From Lineus longissimus (lineage: Eukaryota; Nemertea; Pilidiophora; Heteronemertea; Lineidae): a stretch of 64,000 bases of DNA. Every line of letters begins with the position of its first letter. Within the stretch, counting starts at the first letter, position 1. The translations under genes were made by a program, and so were the position numbers. Positions 38,677 through 49,770 of this stretch are shown here, piece by piece. Location: contig NC_088315.1 in NCBI RefSeq assembly GCF_910592395.1, positions 19,262,219-19,326,218 of the forward strand, in the 5' to 3' direction. Below the pieces are notes generated by a model, which saw only the letters and a list, made by a program, of their open reading frames with translations, did not search any database and had not been told where the DNA came from.

Positions 38677-38837
38677 GATTGAACCTCTGTTAGTGGACAC
38701 CTCTCTATTAAGGACACTAGTTTTGGTCCCAAATTGGCTGTTTCCATTCAATTTGGCCTCTCTGATCAGGACACCTCTCTATTAAGGACAATACTTGTCA
38801 GTCCAATGGGTGTCCTTAATAGAGAGGTTCTACTGTA
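38677..38837 (+). mobile_element. TA-flanked MITE, copy 12
   Basis: Left end decayed (GATTGAACCTCTGTTAGTGG), core intact, right end GAGGTTCTACTG then TA. Confidence 0.75.
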
Positions 38838-38885
38838 GTTTCGTTTAGCTAAGCAAGCTAGTACATGTAGTAATAGTAGTAGAAA

Positions 38886-39073
38886 CAGTGACACCTCCCT
38901 TAGCAGACACCTCCCTATTCAGGACACCCTCTATTAAGGACACACCAGTTTTGGTCCCAAATTGGCTCTTTCCATTCAATTTGACCTCTCTAATCAGGAC
39001 ACCTCTCTATTAAGGATAACATATGGCAGTCCCAAGGGTGTCCTTATTAACTTATTAGGGAGGTTCCACTGTA
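38886..39073 (+). mobile_element. TA-flanked MITE, copy 13
   Basis: CAGTGACACCTCCCTTAGCA at the left, GGGAGGTTCCACTG then TA at the right; 50 bp from copy 12 and the same orientation. Confidence 0.8.
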
Positions 39074-39551
39074 CATGTAAACTAGCACTCCACGAATACT
39101 ACATGTATAATTACATCCTTGTTCCAAGCGTACTGTAAACCACCAAAGTTTTGTATGCAGTTATTTTCACAGATTTCGCAAATATCATCACCTTGCAAAA
39201 ATCAAAATCCCCAATTTTTTTTGGATTTGAAAATTTTAAAGAAGTTTCATTTTCATTTCTCGAGATGAGCACCCCAAAATGGCCGTTTTGGCGTGTTCAG
39301 GAGACTGTATATCTGAAATGTAAGGTCCGGGACCATTTACTGTGCTCTGGTGTGAGGTTGGTGGTGCTAGTCTTGACTGTGCTCACATTTGGGAGAACTC
39401 TTCACTAAACTCCTTTTTGTTGATCAAGGCGAAAATATACCAAAAGAAATTCCCAGTCCTGAAGGGGTTAATGATAACCACCCATGTCATACTTTGTTCT
39501 GCTTTATCATTTTAGGTAACTGTAGCGTAAAGTGAAGTCCAGATTTTCAAG

Positions 39552-39830
39552 ATGGCTGTCGGTTGTGGTGCCAAGTGTGCGAAATATCTCCTATTTATCT
39601 TCAACTTCCTGTTCTGGGTAAGTAGGAGCCAGAAAATTCAATCGGCAGAAGTTGGCAAAAAATTTAAGATTTTATTTTTATTAACATAAACTTAAAGAAT
39701 TGCTGTGAAAATGTAGTTTGAAAATTATCGTATTAAGACACTTCACAGGCAGAAAACCTTGGCTCCCTGGTTGATTTTTAGCTCACCTCTTAGCAGAGGT
39801 GAGCTTATCCCATACCGTGGCGTCCGTCGT

Positions 39831-39877
<47 letters not shown>

Positions 39878-42800
39878 CGTCGTCGTCCGTCGTCCGTTAG
39901 CAGGGCACGTTTCGTAACTGTTAGAGCTATTGAGTTGAAACTTGGTACACATGTACCCTTATGTAATGACACCTTGGAGACCAAGTTTCGGTCCGATTCG
40001 TTTCATGGTTTGGCCACCAGGGGGCCAAATGTTAAAAGTGAAAATATGCAATATCTCCCTTAATAGTAGTCGGGAAATTTTGAAAAAAATATGGTAGGTA
40101 CTTCTAGCAAAGGTGCATCATATATCCTCCAGGTTTTTGATTTGACCTCCTTTTCAAGGTCACAGAGGTCAAATGGTGTAAATCGGCCGTTAGGATGTAA
40201 CGATGGCACGTTTCTAAACTGCAATGACTATTGATACCAAATTTGGTACACATTTACCCCTTAGTCAGGTGATCTCAGGGACCAAAGTTTGGTCCAATAT
40301 GATTCACCACTTGACCACCAGGGGGCAAAATCTAAAAACCTTAAAAATGTGATTATTCCTTAACTTCTTGCCCGATTGCCACCAATTTGATATCATGGGT
40401 ACATTTAACCACGATACAGTATATGTCACACATGTTTTTAATTTGACCTTCTTGTCAAGGTCACAGAGGTCAAATGGCATAAATTCGCCGTCAGGCCGTA
40501 ACTATGGCACGTTTCTTAACTGCAATGACTATTGATCACAAATTAAGTACACATGTACCCCTTGGTCAGGTGATCTCAGGTACTGAAGTTTGGTGCGATC
40601 TGATTTGCCGTTTGGCCTGCAGGGAGGGGGCCAAATCCTAAATTCTTCAAAATGCCATTATTCCTAGTAATGACTTGCCCGATTGGCACCAATTTTATAT
40701 CATAGGTAGATCTAATTCTAACAACCATTCAATGTGTCACCCGGGTCTTCTTTGATTTGACCTACTTTTCAAGGTCACAGAGGTCGAATGTACTGTAAAT
40801 TGGCCATTTTGGGGAAATTGTAATTGCTTGGACCTACATCAAACCTAACACTACATGACACAATACCATGCTCTTTATCCATCTTTCCTCCACATGAGGT
40901 GAGCACAATGGCCCTGGCCATTTCATTTAGCCCTAAAAACACATTGCTGGTATCAATAAAACCAAAAAATAATAAAGACTAGTCTTTACTAATTCTTGAT
41001 AAAACTGGTAATGGCAAGATAATGATTTATATATGTTGTATTGACACTGGCTGTTGTAAATCAGTTAATCAATCAATCTATATACTATATATCAATGTGA
41101 TCAATATTAATTGTATTGATCGATTGATTGGTGAGTTCACGCCTTATTTGTACGTACACCTACAATTAAACATCGGGATCTCATGTTTCGTAGAAAATTA
41201 TGCAAATGATGAAAAGGTCAAGAGTACTTTCTAGAAATAATCAATTGGATTATGTAACATAAACAGATATTACGGGTTGATTCAGTTAAAACTCTAGCAC
41301 TCACGACCAAGTTTTCATTTGTCAAAATTTAAATTAAACCAAAAATCAATTCAACAAAAATCATAGATTTACCATCGACTGTAAAAAATAGTTCCTTTTG
41401 ATAGTCACTCATCAATTTTTTTCGTCAGAAATTTTTCATCAAAATTTTTTTCGTGAGCATGACCAACTTGTGAGTCGCGAAAATTTCCTGCACACAGGTT
41501 TTTCTGTCCAGTGCTTCGGGTAAAATGAATAGCACCAGCCAGTGCTTCCGAGACTGCTAGTTTGTAGCTGGATAACTTGCAGCCTGGATGACACATTTGA
41601 ATGACTGGCTGATGCGCTGTTTAAAAACCCCATTAGCAAATTAGTATTGTCTGAAAGAGAATTTGATAATACGGTCGTTAGATAGTTTTGCGGTGTGTAC
41701 CATAGACTATCATTGCCGTGAAAATTATTTCCTAAAACACATTTAGTTGTGTGGCCTGGCTTCATTGCCGTTATGCTCAAATATTTACCAGTAATTTGGG
41801 AGAATGCATGCGATAGTATGTTGACAAACTATGGAATGTTTGATACCAGACGTCATCGTGGTTGATGGCCTGGCTTAAATTCATGAAAATGCTTACTGGT
41901 GACGCTATTCCTAGGATGAAAATATGCTCAGTATTGTGTCACTGCCTGGTGTACTCAGAGCTGCTCAGATTTATAAATCGAAACTTATTCCCACCTCCGA
42001 TTTTCACTGGGCTGTTCAAAACTCCCCATTTTTGTAAGCATTTCGCAACAGGTTTCCTTGAAATCATGCTGAACTGAAATGAAATTGTCTCCCTTAGGTT
42101 TTTACCAGGCCGTTCAAAACTCCCCATTTTTGAGCGTTTTGCAGCATGTTGCCTTTAATCATGCCGGCACGAAATGAGCTTTTCTCCCTCAGGAAATACA
42201 GTACACGCTTTCAAGTGACATATTCAAACACACACCTGCGGCAAGTGGATGATAAAAATTTATTGCCGTTGACGGATTATCTTCCCAGCACCTTATATGG
42301 ACAGAGGTTTTGTTTTTCACGTCAACAAATCAATAATGGCTGTTTTTATGTTGATTTATTGGCTAAAATCAATGATTTCTCCGCTTGATATATTGCCTCA
42401 TTTAACGTTTTGTAGTTTTGTCGTGTGTGTGGCGTGATTTTCAGTTTGGTTCTTTTCCATATTAGGAAAGGACAGGTGATTTGTCTCTCAGCAACATGTA
42501 AGGTAAAGGTGGTACAATTATAGCCCTGATGCAATTTTAACCTTTCGGGTGCGTCAGTGTCTGCTGTCAGCAATTTTCTACTCTGTTGAAGCTGTAATTG
42601 TACCAGGGCTATAATTGATGTAGCATAGCATGACATGTGAATTGCCATATGTCTTATGGCATGTGACATGTGACATAACTACACATATGGCATGTGACAT
42701 AACACAAAACATATGTCATGTGACATAACAACACATATGACATGTGACATAACATAAACACATGGCATGTGACATAACATAAACATATGACACGTGACAT

Positions 42801-45800
42801 AACATAAACACATGGCATGTGACATAACATAAGACACAACACATGACATCAGCAAAAAAATTGACCTCTTCCAATTTCATTCCAGTTATCCGGAGCAGCG
42901 ATCCTCGGTGTGGGCATCTGGTTCAAAGTCGATCCATCGATCATTAACAAGTTTCAAATTTACGAGTCGGGACAGAACGACCCGTATCTCTCCATCGCTG
43001 GCTGGGTGCTGATCGGTGTCGGTGCTTTCGTCTTCGTGGTCGGTTTCTTCGGGTGCTGTGGAGCAATCAAGGAGAGTAAATGTCTCCTTGGATTGGTGAG
43101 TCGTGGTCTTCCCTGTATGTTTTGAAAGCGACGGGCGGACACGTTTAAACAATGCCACCAGGGCCGCCACATATCAAGGCCTACCCGGGTCATTTAACTC
43201 TTTACATCCTGGAACATTTTTATGTGTTTCCCTGGAGCATTTAAGCAATTTTCACCATATAAGACCCCCAGAAGCACCCCTGTACAAGCCAGCCACTAAA
43301 TGTCCATAATATTTCATCAATAGATCCCTAACCGGCCTTAGTTTCATTGCTTAAGTAAAGATGGCGATGGTGTCGCTTGAGGATAGGTCTGTACTGGTGG
43401 CCGGTTAGCGGCCAGTTAGGGATATATTGACAGTCCAGCGTCTGGTTTGTGGCCAGTTAGGATCTAAAGGGTTAAAACATCATATAATAAACCTGTTGAC
43501 TCAATCAAAAACCCATTAAAACGAACATAAAGTCCATGAAAATGTGAAAATATGACATCCGTGAAAAAAATGCTGAGTCATCGATTATAATTTCAGTACA
43601 TCTTCTTCCTGGTGGCTGTCATGGCGGCTGAACTCTGTGCCGGGGTGATTGTCGCCATTTTTAGGAAAGATGTAAGTCTCGCGTGTCGTCTCGCCCTAAT
43701 GTCGTACATCTATCATTTCAGTATATTTTCTTCATGGTTCTTGTAATGGCGGCTGAGCTCGGAGCCGGTGTTATCGTTGCGGTGTTTAAGGATGACGTAA
43801 GTCTTAAAATGCACGATATTGCACTCTTTCCTAATTGTATTGCACTATGTTGCACTGAGGTATTTATAGCTCATGATAATGACGTCTGCTTGTACAAATA
43901 CTTTTGTAACTACAGTGGAACCTCCCTTAGCGGACACCTCTCTATTAAGAACAACCTCTCTATTGAGGACACCTCTCTATTAAGAACAACCTCTCTATTG
44001 AGGACACTAGTTTTGGTCCCAAAGTGGTGGTTTCCATTCAATTTGACCTCTCTAATCAGGACACCTCTCTACAGCACTTGTCAGTCCCAAGGGTGTCCTT
44101 AAAAGAGAGGTTCTACTGTACATGTATTACCACTACTTCTACTAAGACATGTGACCCAAGGTTGTTGGGGTGCCATGGCAACTGGTAGCAGTCACACCTT
44201 CCCAAGAAGACGGGTTTTCAGACTTTCGTATGTGTCTTGAGGTCTTGTCATTCTCATTCTCATAAAGCCCCTTAGGACCTCTGACGTTAGGCCTATTATT
44301 GCAGGAACCAAAAATAAGTTAATGTTAAAGTCGGCTGGGCTACGGCTCATCTGGCCGGAGCTAATCCCAGATCCTGTAGCATTAAGCAACTAGGAGTATT
44401 ACTCCCCTGGATAGGATGCTGGTCTATCGTAAGATTAACTTCCCAGGCATGCAAGACTGGTATTCATATACTTCTGGGTGGAAAGAAGCAGAAACAAGTA
44501 GGATTAAGTGCCTTGCCAAAGGAGGCGAGGATGAAAAAGTGCTAGTGGGTTTCAAATCAACTGAGTGTGGTTTTGTGTTTTTCTTTCAGATTGAAGCGGC
44601 CATCAAGAAAGACTTAAAGATGCAGGTGCAGACAGATTTTGGTCAGGAGAGCGCGTTCGATGCAGCGTGGAACTACACCCAGATGGAGGTAAGCGTCAAC
44701 AACAAAAAGTGCATTCTGGTTCACCTGGGAAAAATCACCTGTACAGCACTCATGACGATTCTTGCTCTCTCTCTGAAGGCGTGGCCTGAGGCTAACAATG
44801 ATTTCATCATCATCATTTGATCAGTTCCTCCTTTGCTTCTAAGTTCTGGCTCCCGCAACAGCAGTCTTTTGAGGAGTCGACTGTCTTCCATGCAGACAAT
44901 GCGCCCGTACCATTTGAGAAAGTTTTGGGTACTCAATACTCATAAACCTACAGCCTAGAAACACTCATGGCAGAAATAACATAGGGAATTCCCCTTTCTA
45001 AGTAGATGCATCCAGCGTTTTCTCAAGCCAACATTACACACTGGAAATCAATGCAGAATATGGATCGTCACTACAGAGGCATGAATCACATGTGAAAGGG
45101 TTAACTTATTTCTCTGTTTTATTGATTTGTTGTTCTTTTTAGCTTCATTGTTGTGGAGCAGACGGCATTGCTGATTACTATGGCAGTTACTATGACCTTA
45201 ACGTCACAGGCTCGGTGAGTTATATTTTCCCATTTAAATTCATTTCACAACAAAATATAAATCCACGATTTTCAAATTGAGGAGAGTGTGTCCTAAATAG
45301 GGAGTGTGTCTTTAATAGAGAGGTGTCCTTATTAGAGGGGTCAGCCAATAGAGGTTCCACTGTACAAGCAGGAGTTAGGCAAGTTACTCCTGTTTCTCCT
45401 TGGTGCTGTATTTTGCTTGCCTTGACATAGACACTCGATACGAGGAACCTTGGTTTTATCCCTCATTCGAAGGACTCTGTGAAGGGCCAGAAATTGAGTT
45501 CCTTGGCTTGAAACCCATGCCGGTTATTCTGGTTTTTTCCTATTGTGTGGTAGCCAGTAGTGTTAACCACCAGCAGGCCGAGGAGCCCCATCCAGTCTGA
45601 TCTTCGAATTTGTAATTTTTGAGGTTTGAATTCCATCATTGATTTCACGTCCATCGTAACTTCAGGGTAAATTTCCCGTGTCGTGTTGCACATTGAAAGA
45701 TGGCGCTACGCCTGAAAAACCCGACTTCAAGGATGTGAAACAGTGTATGACAGACGGACAGGACACGACCACAAGCAGCACCGTCGTCAATAAAATCGTA

Positions 45801-46726
45801 AGTTCTTGCATCGTCGACCAATCCAAAGGGCCAATCAGCTTGATGGCAGTGACGCAGGAATAACACTCAAAAAAAGCATTGCCAATCGTAAGATTTTCCC
45901 AAGTGATACAACTTACAAGCAGAAAATGTCTTTGTCTCAGTTTCTCGGGGCATTAAAGGCTTCGCCCTCTGTTAAAAATTTGAAATTGAATTTGAAAATT
46001 GCCTTAGTGTTAATATGTACTGAGTATAAATTTCAACATTGCCATTGTGAAGACAGATCAAGTTTCAACAAATTTGCATGTATGATAACTGTACCCGAGC
46101 ATTGTGCATAACTGCATTTCTATTACCTGACCCGCGCTCTATTGAACTGGAATTCACCCAGGAGCCGTTTGAATTGCTCTAGGGTGCGGGCCGCAGTAAG
46201 GTGTCGTGGCTGCTGGTCTCATCACAAGTTTATCCTCGTTACAGGGCTGTTACTCCAAGATGGTGGAATGGCTGACGGAGAAGAGTACTATTCTCATAGG
46301 TGTCGCCTGTGGTGTGGCGGGATTAGAGGTACGTACGGGAATTCGCGACTTTCGCTGATGTATTCCCCAATCAGAAGCCCAGAAGCATCTTGCCCCAAAC
46401 AAGCATGAAAGGCCCCCTCTGATTGGCCAATACTTGATTGAAAGTTTCAGTTGCTGTGCAAGGAAAATCACAAATGATAAAGGGATTTAGCAGAATCCCA
46501 TTTAGCAAACAAGTTTGATCATATTCTACCTCAGTTAAAACCTAATGATATTCTGTTATTTAAATGATATTCTACCTCAGTTTTTTTTTCAGAGAAACAA
46601 ATTTCTTTACTTTTAACTTTTATATTTAAAGTCCTTCATCCACGTGATTTTATATTTCAGATTTTCGGCTTTATCTTCGCAATCTGTTTGTGTTGTAATA
46701 TCGATCCCGAGGAGAAGTACCGATAA
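39552..46726 (+). CDS. tetraspanin, complete CDS, 8 exons plus one alternative exon
   Basis: Four-pass membrane organiser of the CD9/TSPAN family. Exons: 39552-39617 (exon begins 39516), 42886-43095, 43597-43671 or 43722-43796, 44590-44688, 45143-45214, 45666-45797, 46245-46328, 46661-46726. All are phase 0; 804 nt = 267 residues plus stop. TM1 about 12-33, TM2 about 58-80 followed by GCCGAIKESKCLLG, TM3 93-113, large extracellular loop about 118-225, TM4 about 226-254, short cytosolic tail DPEEKYR. The large loop carries the family signature: CCG at 153-155, PVSCC at 178-182, C201 and GC at 219-220, six cysteines for three disulfides, with one N-glycosylation site NVT at 170. Cysteines flank TM1 and TM2 as in palmitoylated tetraspanins. 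It is closest in feel to CD9/TSPAN9-like members, but I cannot name the orthologue. Confidence 0.95.
39781..40915 (+). repeat. dispersed repeat with AGGTGAGCT ends, CGT microsatellite and three 300 bp internal units
   Basis: Starts TAGCTCACCTCTTAGCAGAG GTGAGCTT and ends GAGGTGAGCACAATGGCCCT. A (CGT)n microsatellite occupies about 39822-39897. Three internal units begin at GGCACGTTTC near 39903, 40205 and 40505 (period about 301 bp), each with CACCAGGGGGC and AAGGTCACAGAGGTC. Elements like this are common in marine invertebrate genomes. It lies in the first intron of the tetraspanin CDS. Confidence 0.75.
40965..41015 (-). repeat. palindrome-containing dispersed motif, copy 2
   Basis: Inverted copy of the 30250-30300 motif, with TAAAGACTAGTCTTTA and AATTCTTGATAA, also with ACTGGTAATG nearby as in copy 1. 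Adjoins the right end of the AGGTGAGCT repeat. Confidence 0.45.
41995..42193 (+). repeat. tandem duplication of about 99 bp
   Basis: Two units share GTTCAAAACTCCCCATTTTT, GCA, GTTTCCTT/GTTGCCTT, AATCATGC and CTCCCTYAGG; in tetraspanin intron 1. Confidence 0.6.
42660..42846 (+). repeat. minisatellite, about 25 bp unit, seven copies, upstream of tetraspanin exon 2
   Basis: Unit of the type CATGGCATGTGACATAACAT plus AAACA. The array ends 39 bp before exon 2 (42886), occupying the usual branch-point region's edge. Confidence 0.8.
43597..43671 (+). CDS. tetraspanin alternative exon 3a (TM3)
   Basis: 75 bp, 25 codons, phase 0 at both ends, with TTTCAG acceptor and GTAAGTCTC donor. It encodes TM3 beginning YIFFLVAVMAAELCAG, residues 93-117 of the protein. 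It differs from exon 3b at 6 of 25 positions, including Cys106 (Gly in 3b) and the juxtamembrane end RKD (KDD in 3b). Confidence 0.9.
43722..43796 (+). CDS. tetraspanin alternative exon 3b (TM3)
   Basis: 75 bp, 25 codons, phase 0 at both ends, with ATTTCAG acceptor and GTAAGTCTT donor. It encodes TM3 beginning YIFFMVLVMAAELGAG. It is a tandem duplicate of exon 3a, 19 of 25 residues identical, separated from it by only 50 bp. Inclusion of both would insert a second hydrophobic helix and break the four-pass topology, so mutually exclusive use is expected. The reading frame and both splice sites are intact, arguing against a dead copy. Confidence 0.85.
43911..44120 (+). mobile_element. TA-flanked MITE, copy 14, in the tetraspanin intron after exon 3b
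   Basis: TA then CAGTGGAACCTCCCTTAGCG; ends GAGAGGTTCTACTG then TA. The inner CTCTCTATTAAGAACAACC-type unit is duplicated. It starts 115 bp downstream of the exon 3b donor. Confidence 0.85.
44395..44575 (-). repeat. tRNA-derived SINE, family 1, ending next to tetraspanin exon 4
   Basis: On the minus strand it reads TTGGCAAGGCACTTAATCCT, ACTTGTTTCTGCTTCTTTCC, ATACCAGTCTTGCATGCC and AGACCAGCATCC. Its head lies about 15 bp from the exon 4 acceptor at 44589. Confidence 0.65.
45285..45364 (-). mobile_element. TA-flanked MITE, copy 15 (5'-truncated, reverse)
   Basis: Only one end remains: AATAGAGGTTCCACTG then TA, preceded by TTTAATAGAGAGGTGTCCTT. In the tetraspanin intron between exons 5 and 6. 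Confidence 0.7.
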
Positions 46727-49700
46727 AAGATGGCGCTGTTTGGAGCAGACGTTACACCAGGTTAAGATGAGAGGCACATCAGCCAAGATGTAGGTCAGGG
46801 AGATTTCGGGCGAGATTTTTCCCTGAAAATTACTTATTTCAGGGCAACTTAAACCATATTAGGAATCAGTTCACCTCACCATTTAGGAATTAATACAACT
46901 TGATAAGGATTACGGGGATTTCTTGCGAATAAACACACCAATGATTAACCGTTTCAACCCCAGAGCCAGTTTAGACTCCAAGTATAGGTATTAAAGGGGG
47001 ACTATAGGCAGGAGCCGGAGGTCAAATTGACCATCTTCGGGTAACTAATATTCACAGGAACTGCTCAGGTCATGTTTGATTCAGCATATGATATATTCCT
47101 GGTACAAGCAGGATTAGTTTTAACATACTGTGAGATGGGAGAGACTCCTATTGGCGACTTGATGTAGCTTTATCTTGCCTACCTAGCTGCTGCCTATAGT
47201 ACCTTCAGGGTTACCGACTTGGTACTGGATCTTGTTATGAAAGAGTGAGGTTTCCTGCAATTCCCGCTCGTTATTATGGGAAGTTCATGAGAGGCCAGTG
47301 TGTTTGTAAATAATGTTTTAGATCAGAATGCATTTCTAGAATGATAAAGGTGCATAAATTGGCAGCGGGCTGTGAGGCAACCTCAGAATATGCTTAGAGC
47401 GAGAGATTTTAATCAGAGTTCAAGAGACTGTGTTCATTTGTTTGAAACCATTTTCGGGGGGGTAATACCATGTGCTAGTTTCGTTCATGTACATTGTATG
47501 TGTATATATTTTAGCAGAGCTACCTACCCCTACACATTTGGGGGAAGTTTTACTCAATGTCTTGTACACTTTCCTGGTTAGTTGAAGTAAAACTGGATAC
47601 CGTGACTATAGTTTACAACATGTCCGCTGGTCCCTATTGGAGGCTGTTGTGTTGCTCCACTGAGACGCGTTTCTGGCCCTCTTCGGTTAAAAAACACAAC
47701 AGTCCAAGGGGACCTGTGGACCTTGTTGCGAAGTAAAGTTGCAGTGTCCAGCTTTCCCTCTACTGTCATGAACCATTTCCTAGGCCATTTTATAATAACA
47801 CTTTAAGGTAATTTCTAAAAAAATTAATTTGAGAAGAAAAATATTTTGAAATTATGTAAAACCATCACAAGGCCCAATAATTACACTTTCTGTGACTGAT
47901 TTACACTTTTTGGCTGGTATTTTACACGTCGCTGAAATTTAGGGTAAAAAAGATATGAATGAATAAAAAGATAAATAAATAAAATTTGTATACGGCCCTT
48001 TCTTCAAAATAAATTCTTTGGAAATGCGCTCAAAAATCATATTTTGAGGTTGCCCTTGGCCTTGAATACGAGAGTATTTTTGTAATCGATGGATGTATTG
48101 TTAGAGTTCTTGTGTTCATAATTGTATGGTAGTGTTGGTATTACAATTGCTATTTAAAGCTATTATACAATGTTTGTGGCATTTTATTCCCTGAAACTTT
48201 CACTTCAGATTGCGTGTATGTACATGCAAGAGTATGGCAGTTGACCTTATAACAGTGAATATAGAGTATCTTTACATAAATTTTTATCTCTTTTGCATGA
48301 ATTTCTTTTGTGTTGGATTAACGTGGCACTTTGAAATGATCTTTTGGCACCTAAAACCGTAGTAGCATGTACGAACACCCATCCCACCTTGGAGGAGGAA
48401 TACTCACTCCATGGAGGTTAACTCCTCCAAGTGCAGAGCGAACACTGGATGCGAAGGACAACGTAAAAAACGAAAACTTTTTAAAATTCCGATATTTTTT
48501 TCGGAACCCTCACTCCTATTATAAGGGGTGACCCATAAAAATGACTTTGTATAAAATGTTCTCCACTGCAGCTGAATTTTAAGGTAGCGCAACTAACATG
48601 TTTGTACATAGCTCCTGAAAGTTAATTAATTGATTAATTAGTCAATTAATTTTCTGATATAATGTAATTTATTTTTTAGTTCACTTCTACATTAATCAAT
48701 TATAGCAATGTTTAAGATTTCATACAAATTATAAACTATGTTTTATGTATGATATTAATAATTGGTTATATCATTGTTGATGTGTATTTGTGTGAAAATG
48801 CTTAAACCCTTTCTGGACTAAGAGGCAAAAAAATATGGGGTTGGCAGTGTTAAAAAAAATTACATTGCTGTCTCTGAATTTGTTTCTCGACAACAAATTC
48901 AAATGTATAGCAAGGTGTCAAAGGGTTAAATAAATGTGAGCTCTAACCTTAACCCACCGTTGATTCAGGACAAGTTTATGTTGAGCAATACCGGTTTTAG
49001 CATGTATTAAATCGTTGGTGCGTCATTTGCTAACATACTGAACTCTGTTAACATTAGTGTTTCATCCATCCTTGGCCTGTCCATGTGAAATAATGTATTT
49101 TGTATCTACATGTACAGTGTTTGTCCAAACTCTTTGTCCATACTGTGAAAGTCTTTATATACTTTATGCTTATGCATGTATTCTAGTAATGCACTTTAAA
49201 GATTTCGAAAAATCATGTAGATTTTTTGCGACATTTTGAATGTTGGAAAATGAATATTCCTAAACATTATATATTTGTGTATGAATTAGAAATTACCTTA
49301 GTGTTGTAGACTTCGAGGGACTTCACATCTTTTTCAAGCTGGCTCCTGGCCGATCTCCGTATTGGGCCGCTTCCTTTAAAGGCCGAGTACAGTGATGAAC
49401 TTGTTTACATAGTGGCCTGCTAGGAACGGTAGTGTGCATCCTTTACCAGAGGTGCCATCAGATGTAAATTTATGCAGTATGCATATGTGTTTAGTAAAGG
49501 AATTCACAGTGGTACTACCTTTTTGGAGAGTGTACCCTTCCATTTTCTGTTGGCCACTCTGTAAACAAGCTCACAAATGGACTGGGTCTTTAAAGTTTTG
49601 TGGTCCAAAATTAGAACTAAGCAATGTCAATATAGTGCGAACATGGCCGACAAGGATCTATCTTTTCTGTATCGGCCATTTTAATTGTATACTCGTTATC

Positions 49701-49770
49701 TTTTATAGCGTCACCATGGTAACTACTGTATGCTATATTTTATACAAATAAAGCAACTTGTAGCGTAAAT
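46727..49770 (+). other. likely long 3' UTR of the tetraspanin gene
   Basis: AT-rich sequence without exon-like frames. Poly(A) signals occur in a cluster near 47962-47981 (AATAAA repeated) and again near 49748 (AAATAAAGC) with a T-rich context. The second would give an UTR of about 3 kb. No splice-flanked coding stretch was found. Confidence 0.35.

Larger units (their letters stand above)
24491..39515. other. gene-poor repeat-rich interval upstream of the tetraspanin CDS
   Basis: Apart from the repeats listed separately (two SINEs, a foldback element, eight TA-flanked inverted-repeat copies, short tandem arrays) I see no splice-flanked coding stretch. It may be partly the first intron of the tetraspanin gene. 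Open frames here are short and unrelated to any family I recognise. Confidence 0.4.

Noticed and set aside
39743..39952. Minus-strand frame with a poly-aspartate run
   Set aside because: It is the (CGT)n microsatellite of a dispersed repeat read in one frame.
42654..42842. Minus-strand Cys/Met/Tyr-rich frame
   Set aside because: It is the 25 bp minisatellite translated; no start context or splice support.
43683..44102. 139-codon frame across tetraspanin exon 3b
   Set aside because: It is exon 3b read through both splice sites and into MITE copy 14.
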